DNA of 64,000 bases from Cystobasidium ongulense. Its lineage: Eukaryota > Basidiomycota > Cystobasidiomycetes > Cystobasidiales > Cystobasidiaceae. The notes below the pieces were generated by a model. That model made no database searches. It was not told where the DNA came from and was given only the letters and a program-made list of their open reading frames with translations. Both the position numbers and the translations under genes were made by a program. The stretch is from the NCBI GenBank assembly GCA_022835595.1, contig BQUP01000002.1:124001-188000 (forward strand). The letters are read 5' to 3'. Below, one piece after another: positions 21,323 through 37,642 of the stretch. How positions within the stretch are numbered: position 1 is the stretch's first letter; the number at the start of each line of letters is the position of its first letter.

Positions 21323-24300
21323 TCACTTGTCTGAAGCTGCGACTGGTTCTGTGTCCTGACTTGCAGCTAATACTGTACCAAGATACCCTAAAGAATGCAA
21401 GTTTCCTATAAAGTGGCTGGCACTGAGCGGTTCTTTACTCGAAGAAATTGCAGCGGCCAAGTTTACTCCTACGAATTTCGCAATTAGACCATATAAAAGT
21501 CGCATATCTCCACCGTCTGCAAAAGGATGACTATTGACCAGATATGATTCAGGAGTTGCAGATAATGAAACTGTCAGGTTTCGCAATGCATCCAGAATTG
21601 AAAGATAGTCTCGCTCTAGTGTTCGAAGGTTTTGCTTCTGTTCTGGATCGGTTTCCAACTGGCCTTTCTCCCGACAGGCGGCTAGGCAGTACAGTGTAGC
21701 ACAAGCCACTTTCAGATGATATAGTAGTGTCAGCTAAATGGTCAAACGTGCCGAAACCTGTACATGACTTACCCATGGCTAGTACATGCGGTCCGACTAG
21801 CAGGTTCAGTAAGTCTGAGCTGTCCGCATCGTTTACAATCGAATGAAGGTGATGACGCTGACGTTCGAGCGCTTCCGTTGTGGGTTGGGAAGTCAAGCTC
21901 TGGTTATATGTGAAGTTGAGTACCAGGAGAAAAGAATCTAGGATTGTCAACAGCTTCAGTTGAGCTTTTGGCAACGGCTCAGGAAACGATGCGGCCAGGA
22001 CACGCTACATCAAATCAGGAATAGATGTCAACAATGGCGAAGGGTAAGGCTCTTTAGTTGGTGACTTACAGTAAACTCAATCGATTCGGGAGGAACGTAT
22101 GTTTCGCCACTTTGGCAGTATCGCCTACACATCTTGTCGAGATTATAAGTGAAGATGCAGATAGCCAATATCGTAGGATCTTTTGTATCGAGGGCACTGT
22201 ACAGGGCGTCTGGGCCACTCGTAGATGGTGTACCGAAGTACATCCGGCGGGAGGAGTATCCAACTGTATGCCAGACCGCCAAGAGAATTCCTACAGCTTG
22301 ATACCGCTTGCAAGGTAAGCCACGTGTTTCGAGGATGGCCAGCTTTCCAGAAATAGCGCCGAGGATGCCAGCTATGAGCTTGCCTCGTCTCAGAGCATCA
22401 ACGTAGCACATCATAAGTGACTCGATCTCCCTACAGGTCATTTCGCTGCCAGAGGAGTCAAACTTCATCGGTACCATGGATTCGCCAATGACAGTACTTG
22501 AGTCAATTTGCCACTGTGAATCTTCAGGTACATCGCCTGTGTAAGAGAGTGTGGCAGAAGATGTACTTAAGAGGTGGGCGGCTTTGATGAGATGCGAGCA
22601 TCCTTGGAACCCCTCTTCGAGTAATGAAGGGGGCAGAATTGAGAAAGTTCGCATAGCTGGAGTTTCAAGAACTGCTCTACGGAAAGCGGGACTATCGAGA
22701 GAGAGCACAGCCGATCTGTCAAGCCTCGAGAGCAGGGAAGTATAGGGCTTATTCGGAACCTTCGAAGTTGATAATGGGACAGCAGGAGCAGGCCAGCGCA
22801 GTCCTGAATCATGCTGCCGAGGAGAATAATCCGAAACTGATTGTTGGAGTACAGCAGGGGACCCTATCGAAGGACTTCGACCTGGTCGAGTACTCTCATA
22901 GGGCGAATACTGGGCTCGCTGAGGATGTCCCTGTTGTAGTGCCGTATCTCTGGAATACTCGGAATGAGATGGCTTCGGTGAAGTAGTAGGTTTATGCGGT
23001 GGGGAGTCAGCGAAATGTGGTGGATTTGTATAAGAAGGCTGTCGAGATGGTATTTTGCGTGGACGATGATTACTAGAGTAATCTTCCTCACGACGGTGCC
23101 TGGTATAGTTTCCATTCGGTTCCACATGCTCCTTGTATTGAGGGTCGTGATAGCCATATCTCGAGGATGAGGAAGACTGGGAGTCGGCGTAGCTTACGTC
23201 CTGCTGCGACCAGCTGCGTTTGTCGGGAGCGGGTAGCGAGGAGAGCAAATTAGATATAGGAGGGAGAGTCGATCTCGAGGACTGAAAAGTAGCAAGATCG
23301 GCAGGTTGCGAGGTAGGAGGTGGATGTTGTGGATAATGGTGGCGATTCTGGTAAGCGTCGGCCGACGAAAGGAAGAATGATTGAGAGGAATGCAAAGTTG
23401 GAGGTGCGGTTGTTCGAGACCATGTCTCGTTTGTCGGCGTACGAGTAGCGAAGGGCAGAGTAGTCGATGGGACCTGGAGAGGGTGACGGGGAATGTGCTG
23501 TGGAGGCAGAGTGTCGCCAGGCCGAGCTTTCTTGTGAGGCGGTAAGGCATATTGAGGGGCATAAGGTGAAGCAAGACCAGAAGGTGCTGTCAAGCTATGA
23601 GTCCGAGCCGTCCGCGATTGGCTTGCCTCCGGTATCGAACTTGCCGAATCACCCGGTAGGTCAGAAGCGACTGAAGATTCCAGCGCAGCCAATCTAGTTT
23701 CCAGTTGCTGTATGTATCCTTTATTTGGGCCTCGTTTCGCTGGACTTTTAGTAAAAGTACAGTGAATGCCGGATTGGTGGCAATTTGCACATGCCTGCTC
23801 TTTGTCTGGGTCATTGGACTCGTTGGAAGTGGAGAGATTGCATCTTATCTTCTTTCGCCTGTTGATTTCGGGGCGGACATCAGCATGGATTCGACAATGG
23901 TATTGCCTCATCCTACAATGCAAGACTGTCCGCTCGAGCACATATGGCAAAATCAAAGCTATGAGGGAAAACACCTACCGACACGAATCACACGCACGAG
24001 GTATGCGCTGTCTTTTGGGCACCTGAGAAGCCAGACTCTCTTGCTGTACAAATGCGGAGGTAGAGGTAAAAGCAGAGGGAACAGGAATAATTACGATGCT
24101 ACCATCTTGACTGTGCTTCGCCATCCCGGCCGCATTCGATTCAGAAGCTGCTTTTGCACTTGAAGAGGAGCTCGCCAAGTTGGATGAAGGCGCTGACGAC
24201 ATGGAAACGGAAGCGTGACTTGATGAGCTTTGTGATTGGGACAGTTTTGCCAGAACCGCAGCAGGAGTAGATGGCCCATTACTGCCAAGTTGATCCTCTT

Positions 24301-24610
24301 CTTCTAATTCATCAACATCGGCTGAAGACACGCTTTCCGCAAGAAGGGCAGGTACGCCGGATGATACTCTTGACTCTTCATCTTCTTGAGGCAGAGACTG
24401 TGCCGATGAACTTGTGTCACTATATCTTGGGTCGACTCGTATACAGCCTTCCCATGAGGCAGTTGTACCGTCTGCAATCTCCCTGAAAGCATTCGCAGGA
24501 TACCGTTCGGTGTTGACAGAGCTTTCATGAGATCCTGTAGATGTGGTCATATCCTCTGCATCATGCTCTTGTGAGTGCATATGCATGTCTCCCGCCTGTT
24601 GAGTGGCCAT
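21323..24610 (-). CDS. Zn2Cys6 transcription factor with KRGPxKGY linker
   Basis: Nuclear DNA-binding regulator. Four exons: 24610-23979, 23858-22070, 22004-21773 and 21708-21323; 1012 residues. The zinc cluster is CDSCRRKKIRC, split by intron 1 after CDSC-R, then ACANCHQSGIHC, giving all six Cys. It is followed by KRGPNKGYIQQLETRLAALE, a linker and short coiled coil seen in Rgt1/Tea1-like fungal factors. About 210 acidic, Ser-rich residues precede the cluster, and about 300 Pro/Ser/Gln/Tyr-rich residues follow it. The C-terminal third is more hydrophobic and helical (LLSRLDRSAVLSLDSPAFRR; LGAISGKLAILETRGLP) and should be the fungal regulatory domain. The start is ATG 24610 (MATQQAG). The target genes cannot be read from the sequence; sugar or metabolic control is only a guess from the linker type. 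Confidence 0.88.
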
Positions 24611-26893
24611 AGCCAACGCTAAAAGTCCCAGCGCCAGCTTGGGAGGTGGATGACTTCAAAGAATGGATAGTTTGCAGCACAATACCAGACAGACAGTTAA
24701 ACCAAGTTGAGCTGAAAGGGGAATGTTATGCACCCGAACTGGTTTAATGTTCGTACGCGGACCTGGTAGGAAGAGACGAATCTTGAAAAGACGGGCACTT
24801 CTCGGCCCTTTTATGTTCAAGCGTTTTATCTTCTGTACGACCTCCGAACTTCACAAGATGCTTTCTCGCTCAATTCGGGACAAAATGGATCCCGACCGAG
24901 GCTGCGAAGCTCCGAGAAGAACCCCGCCAAAGCTTCTTCTGTCGGTACTCCGTGTTCAGTATTTGGCTCGCGGGGCTTGTGACCAGCAGGCGGGTGTTTC
25001 GTGAAGGTGTAAGAATCTTGGCTCCGCGTAGACAGTCTGTGCCTCTCAGTATGCGCTTGCTCCGAAAGGTGTTCAAACAAAGTTGTGGAGCTCCGGAACT
25101 TGCAGTTGATCGTGCATGTAACACGCCAGGCCTCGAGCTCTGGCTGCTGGCAGTGCCGTTGTCCAATGCCGTATGCCGAACCAGCTAGCTTGTTTCGACT
25201 GGTAGGCTACTGTATCTTGTGGATCTTGCAGTTGCCTGGCCTTCGCGGACACGTACAGCTAACTAATTCGGAAGATCTAGAAGCATGCGCGTGATTGCTG
25301 CAATGGCCACGTCTGCGCTGTCCACAGGCAGGCAGCAAGTTGGCAGGTCAGCAAGGTGTAGGCTCTTGAAACAGTGCAGTACCGCATTTCCACGCGCTCT
25401 CGAGGTCATCCCAATCCACCACTTATTCCGCTCGTTGCGAGAGCGGCGCGGATTGACCCGAAGAGGTCTGGAAATACTACCTACGACGCACCTGGAGGAA
25501 GGCGAGAGTGACAGTGGGGCCCGGGTGCGGGGGAGCGAGGCTACTTAAGGATGGCTACGGTAATAGATGAACCTACTTGTACGGTACTACTACTACTGCT
25601 TTGGACGGGATCTTCTCTTTCCATGCTTGTGCTTGTGCTTCTGCGTCGGCCTTTCACTTTTCGTTTGCCGGGAGGAACGGGCGGAAATACGCCGACCGTT
25701 CCCAGAAAGTTCTCGCCCAGCGGTAGACTTTCAGATTCAATCTTCCGGGGTGTGCGTGACCATGCCCTTCGAGAAAAACCCTCGATGGGTCTCGATGTGT
25801 AACAAGTGCGGTGTGCTGGACGGTCAGCTTTGATGTACTCATGGTGAGTGCCTCGTATGATCACTAAAGGCAGAACTGGAGAGCATCTTCGAGAAGTACA
25901 TCGCTTCAGTGACCGCTAGAATCAGCTAGTACCGCACTGCACACATGGCGGGACGCGGCGAATAACCTGACCTGCAGTATTTAGACTTCAAAAGTAACGC
26001 TACCACATAGCCCTCATGCGAACAAAGCAACATCCCAGAGGTGTACCGGTACAGTATTATTGTATCTCTAACGTATCAAATCCACGACTATACCGTAAGG
26101 CTACTGTAGCCTCCGGCAAAGTGGACAAATGTAGTTCCGCATTCTCTCCGTTTTCCCCTCATACCGCAATTGCTCTGTCCTTGCGGAAATCTTTGGCTCT
26201 TTACGCGGCCGCGGAGACCGAATATACAGTAAGAAGCTTGGATTATTAGTAGCTGAGATTGATTTGACAAGGATCCCAGTCGTATTCGTACAGACGACGT
26301 ATCTCACACCCGCAGCAAACCCTCAGTTCTTGTACATGTTCTGATTATGTAATATCGCACGTGTCTTGGCACAATCGACTGCGCTTATGTAATCAGTGGG
26401 AGGCTCTACGTAGTTTCATCAGTCGTGTATGCAGCATTCTACAGTGTCGTCAGCGACGTCAATGCGATCCATTTGCATAAAGGGACTACGATATGCATGG
26501 GCTTCCGAAGTCGCGCAGGGAATCTAAGCTATGGTAGGATCGGAACCGCTTGTTGCAGAAAAACAATCCTGCGCTATCTACTCGTACACGAACAGTATGC
26601 CAGTAGCAAGAGAAGCATGAAACACGAGAAGCACGAGACACTAAATGGGAAGCGAACACTTCTCTCCTACCGTTACAGACCAGGGCAGTGGAGCTACCTC
26701 ATAGTACGCAGAGGATATACCGATGGCAGCAACTTGTGAACTGCCATAACGACTGTTTGGCCTTTTTGATAGTGGCCAAGAATATAGCTTTCTACGGTCT
26801 TTCGTCCCATATTTTTGTGATGATAACATCGGAACAGGACCAGCGCAGCCATAGCTTTTGCTCAGCCTCCCTCAGTCTGTGCATTTCCAGTCT
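24611..26893. other. 2.3-kb stretch without a supported gene
   Basis: The longest gene-free region of the window, upstream of the zinc-cluster factor and downstream of the ABC transporter. Open frames here are short, Arg- or Cys-rich, and do not chain through plausible splice sites. The best small frames are 25541-25864 (-), 107 codons, and 25285-25548 (+), 87 codons; neither resembles a known family. It also holds the second copy (26042-26056) of the TGTACCGGTACAGTA element. It may contain the long regulatory region of the transcription factor, a non-coding RNA, or a decayed gene. Confidence 0.5.
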
Positions 26894-32429
<5,536 letters not shown>

Positions 32430-32730
32430 GGTGGGTCTGCCTGGATAGCCTCGTCCCGCTGCTGGCTGTCTCCGACCTACGCGTTGACGTCTTCAAGGCG
32501 CAATGGATGCGGGTGATGGCGAGCTGGAGGTATACTCAAACTTGAATTGCGCATGGACGTGCCGATGAGTAATAGAAGCCTTCGATCAAATCAACGCAAA
32601 GTAATTGCACGGAATATGGCAAAGCACAACGATAACATAGCTACTGCAAGGTACAAACTCGTGTAACACAAATGTCGAGAAAGCAACAACCCAAGAGCCG
32701 ATAGTAGAGATCGCTCATACCGATGAACGG
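32430..32730. promoter_or_regulatory. Promoter region of the ABC transporter
   Basis: About 300 bp between the ABC transporter start and the 3' end of the GH36 gene, both on the minus strand. Nothing else is visible in it. Confidence 0.35.
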
Positions 32731-35700
32731 TCATTTTTTAGTGACTCCGACTTGCCAGACATCCCCAGACTTTCCTGAAAGCCCCATAGCTTGAGAAGCA
32801 CCCTCCATATCAACGACCAGACACTTTCCAGATACCGAAATCATCTTCTCAGGAATGACCTCCCCTTGCAGCGTGATTGAGAAAGCTTCACTTGTGAAAT
32901 CTGGAAGCCAGAGAAGCAGCTTGCCCGCCACAGAGAGTTTGATAACGACCTGGTCGGCCGACACAGGCTTGTCAACAGCAGTAGCGTTAGAGGATGCGGA
33001 AGCCACACTGATATCACCAGCCTGCTGGACACTCTCGTTGGGGCAATTGTCGAGTGTGCCGTAAGTCTTGGGTGGGGCTTCAGCCGTCTCTTGCAAATCA
33101 TTGACGGTTTCGGTGTTACCGTCATCACCATCGTTTGGCTCCTCTTCACCACTTTTTGCTGCTGATTCAGAGGGTCGGACAAAGATGGCCTTGAGGTCGC
33201 TCCAAATCGTTCTGAAAGGCGATCTGAAGAAGTCACGGAGGAAGGCAGCGCGGACCTCGCGCAGATCTCTACGATAGAAGAGCAATATTGCCAAAAGCCG
33301 TGATCCTGCGCGACGCGGCAGAGTAGCTGCATTGTGCGCGGACAGGAGAGGCGTTGTCTCCGATGTCGGCTCGGTTGTGGCTTCAATGAGCGATGTTTCA
33401 TGGTTAACCTCGCTCGAAGTATGGTCCACGTGTTCAATTTGCGTAGCATCGGCTTCGTGTAAGCCATTGACCTTTGCCTCTTCGTTGTGACCGCTGGCTT
33501 GAACATCTTCGTGGAAGCCATTGACCCTGGACGTTTCCTCCTTTGGACTGTATTCCACCTTCTGTATCCCAAGCACCGCACAAAGACCAACGAACTTATC
33601 TGCCAGGCCTAGTACCGCCATCTCGAAAGCAGGATAGGATACAAGTTGAGCAACTGTGATTGCTCTGCTAGTACCAGGATCGAGTTGAAGGGGGAGTACT
33701 ATGCTTGATGCGGTCTCCTCCCCATCTTCCGTCAGATCGTCCAACAGGTGTATATTTTTGACATCGTACGTGAGGACGTATTGCTTGTTCGCCATTTTTT
33801 CTCTCGCATCAATGCTGAGAGCTTCCAGTATTTCCCGCTTTGTCAATGCATCTACAGCAAAGCCACCTTCGCCTCTGCAATTCCAGACGCCCAGGATAGT
33901 TCCCTTTGCATGCGGTACAGGGAGAGCCATTTTTAGAGCGAGTCCACTGCCATTTGCAGTCACGTCTGCAAAGACTGTGCTTGGAAGTCTAACAGAAGCA
34001 TTGGTCGTAGCTTTGATGACGCGATACTGGCCATGTGGATCAGGGCCACCCAGAAGCTTGAAGATCTGCTTATTCGAGGTATTGCTGTCGGTGATATACA
34101 TCGGGGCGGTAGTGAAGCATCGCAAGAGTGCATGGTATTCAGCCATATCGTGATGGGTAGTAAACATGTCAAAGTCGCGATTGACACATAATTTGCGGTC
34201 CAAAAGAGCAGTCGTGGAGTTATAGGCGACATGGAAGCGATGCGAGTCTGGCTCGTCTGGGAAGAAGTCGTCCGATGTCCTGACAGCGTGTAAAATCGTG
34301 TTAGGATACGACTTTACTGCGAATGCTATACAGTCGCTCACTCACCTCAAGGAGGCTGTGGGATCCGAGTGTTCGGACAGGAATTGGTTATAGCATCGAG
34401 GACTGCCAGCCATACAATTGATGAGATTGCCTGGTCCAAACACTTCCCTTGCGACGGATCTTGCTGTCCGGCTTATCTCGCTTCGCATTGCAGAGGCACC
34501 ATCCCCGACTAGAAAATCTACAGAAGCCTGATTATCGATCTTGACAAAATCAACACCTGCCTGCTTGAGTGTTGAGAAATAATCGATCCAGTATCGCTTT
34601 GTGTCCTCTGGTGAAGGGAGATAGATATGCTCGAAAGGTGGAGGATATGGGTATTGAGCATAGTTGTCGCGCACGCCGTAACGAGTGAGCTTGTATGTCC
34701 GGGAGATATCAGAGTCCGGATGTAGGCCATTCCAATAGCCTTGCAAGGTCATCCAAACTCCGACTGTCTTGATTTCCGGGAATCGCTGCTTCAGAGTTTT
34801 TATTGCGGCGGCCAATTTACCTGTACAAGTGGATTGTGAACATGTAGAACACGCTTAGCTTGGAGAATTAACTTACTTTCCCCTTCCGATGTAGGTATAT
34901 CCTCGTCTAGCCATCCATCTCGGACACCAAAGCTGCATAAGGCGCGCATTTTCTGATTCTCAGTGGATCTCGCAACATCTTGCCAGCCATCGTCAAGAAG
35001 GAGAGATTCAAAGTACCCAAGATTTCCATCATCGCGCAAAGCTTTCAGTCTTTCTACGACGCCTGTATACGTATAGTCTTGTCCAAGGCTGTTCCATGTA
35101 CAGTACACGGCTTTCGTAGTCTCGTGAAGGCTCCATGTTGGTTTCGCTGATTGCTCGTTGGATAGGCTTCCCTTCACTTGCTTCCCAGATGAGTCAATAA
35201 TCTTCTTCGCCGATGCGGTACATGCGTCTATCACTCGAAGAAGTTCTGCGTTTGGGCCCCACGTAATGACACACTGAGCTTGAGCAGGTTCGGAAGTGTC
35301 TCTTTCGCTCCTCAGCCAGACTGAATCTGTCCCCTGCATGCAGCCTCTGAGCGTTGAAGAAGCATCCGGCAGAGACAAAGGAAAGCATGCCACTACTTGA
35401 CTCCCACTCTGATAGAGCAGAAGTTGGCAATCTACATCGGTGGTGAGGCCAGTGAACGCATTCAGCGGGCGCACGGTAAACCAAGTAGGTTTAGAGCGCT
35501 CAATGGCGAGACCTGACGACCAGCCGCCGAGCGTAATGATGCGAAAGCTCTCCACCTCTCCTTCATTTCCATCTGTCAGGCTATACTTGATGACTCTTGT
35601 GTTAATGTTATTGTTGGACTCTTCCTGAAGTACTTCTGCTCCTTCGTCTGCGTTTGCCAAAGGGTTGAAGGCACTGGCTGTCGACTTTGGCCCAATAAGA

Positions 35701-36082
35701 ACAATCCCATTATCGTTGCCACCTGCTTGACTGAGCCATACAATATTGCCAGAAGACTCTCGTATGCGATAGGTGTATTGGAAAGAGCCTGTAAAAAGCG
35801 ACGTGAAAGGTTGGCGCTCCACGCGCAAGGTGATCGAGAAAATAAGGTGGAAGCTGTCAACGCACCTTCACGAGATACTGGGACACGCGCTACGAGCAGG
35901 CTTCCATATGGCGTAGTGTGCTGTTGAAAGGTATGCTCTTGCCATGTGCCGGAGAGATCCGTCCAGACTTCCAGACAGCTGCCATTGCCTACTCGCTCTG
36001 TGTCGGCGACAGCCAGGAACTGAAAGGTAGAGCTCGAGACAACACATGTCTTGCACCCCAACGCAGGACTGAAGGTTGCCAT
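32731..36082 (-). CDS. GH36 raffinose-synthase/alkaline alpha-galactosidase (SIP1) homologue
   Basis: Predicted to act on alpha-galactosides (hydrolysis or galactosyl transfer). Four exons: 36082-35866, 35788-34877, 34820-34346 and 34279-32731; 1050 residues. Core motifs: STWSLH/YCTWNSLG-type strand, LLLDDGWQD, VGVWMTLQGYWNGLHPDSD, VDFVKIDNQASVDFL (Asp nucleophile in KID), LINCMAGSPRCY and RTSDDFFPDEP (acid/base Asp), then HAVDPHGQYR-like GPDPHGQYRVIKA. Start ATG 36082 lies in good context. An insert of about 240 residues separates CAVLGIQKVEYSPKE from the last beta strands (VVIKLSVAGKLLLWLPDF); it is acidic with a near-repeat (KVNGLHEADA / RVNGFHEDVQ), and contains a Leu/Phe/Arg-rich segment (LLAILLFYRRDLREVRAAFL). 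No signal peptide is seen, so a cytosolic enzyme is likely. The exact activity is not settled by the sequence. Confidence 0.87.
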
Positions 36083-36269
36083 GATCTCTGCGACTGTCCT
36101 CAAGATCACTTGACTGCGAGCATATGCATGAGCTGAACGGTCACAAAGGATTTGTCTCAACCATTTCACGCCTTCAACAACAGATGATCGGCAACATATG
36201 TTCAACAGGAAATGGGGTAGGGCGGGAAAGCTGTATCTACATGGCCAAGGTCGCTATGAGTCAGAGGAA

Positions 36270-37359
36270 TCAGAACTTCTCCTTAGATGGTCGTACGTCC
36301 AGCTTTAAAGCAATAAAACAGGCTGTCAGTCGTTGTTGCCACAGCCTTCAACGCGCGTGTGGCGTTGCTCTACTTACTTCTTGGGTCCAGCATGACGGAT
36401 CTTGTTGGGCGAGATAGGTATCTGCTATCAATATTAGCAGTATTTCCACTCGACCTATAATATTTCCTTACAGGCATTAGCAATCGAAGCTGGATCAAGA
36501 CGCTCTCCAGCGGATGATTCCTGTCCGAATCGACTTTGGACGGCAGGCGTATCAATTAAGCCTGTCAGGTATTACTCAGCTCTGATGTCTGCTGAAGCGT
36601 TTTGTCTGATTTATACTCACCATCCACGATTACATGTGCTACGTGTATGCCCTTTGGGCCGAATTCTCTCGCCAGAGACTGTGATAATGCACGTGTAGCA
36701 AACCTACAGAAAGCGTTAAACGAAATTCATATGCAGGGCTCTCGTGGATGCTCACTTGGCAGGCGCGAACGCTGCAAACTTGGCACCACCCTTGATGCTT
36801 GCCGTCGCTCCAGTGAAGATCAGGGTACCCTTGGAGTTTTTGGACATCTCCCTTAGTACGGCCTGAGCGAAAATGAAGGCGCCAATACTTGGCGCAGAGA
36901 ATTTAGTAGCTTAGCAAGTCAGCTATCTTCACCAGTATACCTGCCTGGAAATAACCTCACGCAGAGACCTTGAAAGCCTGCTCGATATCTTGCGTCTTCA
37001 ATTCCAAGAAAGGCTTCATAGTAAATCCTGCGGAAGCATTGAATATGCCAACTTCGATATTTCCAGGAAGCTTCTGACCAATGTTCCTGAAAGTGTTGAT
37101 GACGCTGGCCTCATCTGCGACATCGGTAGGAAACGATTCGGCTTTGCCACCGGCTTCAACTATGCTTTTTCGGACGGTCTCGAGTGAGTCGTGACTGCGA
37201 GCGAGCAAAGCAACAGAGTAGCCAAGTTTGCTGAAAGCACTTGCTACAGCGGCGCCCTGTGGGAGTATTCGGTTGATGATCGACACAGACAACACAGAAT
37301 GCGGGGCTTACCGTCCCTGGGCCAATGCCTGCAATAACTGCAACTTTGGAAGCTGCCAT
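36270..37359 (-). CDS. Short-chain dehydrogenase/reductase with Phe in the YxxxK position
   Basis: Rossmann-fold oxidoreductase. Starts MAASKVAVIAGIGPGTG, where exon 1 (37359-37312) carries the GxGPGTG nucleotide motif and joins at GAAVASAFSKLGYSVALLAR. Later come SFPTDVADEASV (adenine-ring Asp), GIFNASAGF (NxSAG), TLIFTGATASIKGGAKFAAF, PAKFATRALSQSLAREFGPKG and HVIVDGLIDTPAV. It ends QDPSCWTQELDVRPSKEKF with TGA at 36270-36272. There are at least six exons, all with short introns. The usual catalytic Tyr of YxxxK is Phe (FAPAK). This Phe form also occurs in a related bacterial and fungal SDR group whose members share the GIHVAHVxxDG stretch, so it is probably a lineage feature rather than a mutation. 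Function unknown; it may act on another substrate class or be catalytically weak. Confidence 0.85.
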
Positions 37360-37642
37360 GCTGCTAGTTGGTTCAATACCGTTTAGCACCGGATATTACG
37401 GGAATTGACTGCAGGATAAGAGAGGGTTCGAAGCTTTAGGCCAGCAGAGCCCGCCCGATGAATCAGCTGAAAGTATTTATTGTAGAATCGATCGGTTGCG
37501 GGAAATGTGTCTAAAGGTTGAACTAGTCTACAGATGACTAACGGTGGTGTAAGTAATGCAAATACTGATACGTTCGTGCTCAGGCGTTCGTGAAAGTCTG
37601 ATACTACCTATGGCACCTAATTACGCGGGCTTGCTCTTGAGC

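Noticed and set aside
25567-25833. Plus-strand frame ending in CNKCGVLDG, looking like half a zinc finger
   Set aside because: Only one CxxC pair and a Tyr/Cys-rich leader from a repetitive stretch; no second half was found.
25541-25864. 107-codon minus-strand frame in the gene-free gap
   Set aside because: Contains a basic patch (GKRKVKGRRR) but no supporting exons, start context or family resemblance.
37420-37450. GGGTTCGAAGC resembling a tRNA B box
   Set aside because: No matching A box, acceptor stem or cloverleaf could be drawn around it.
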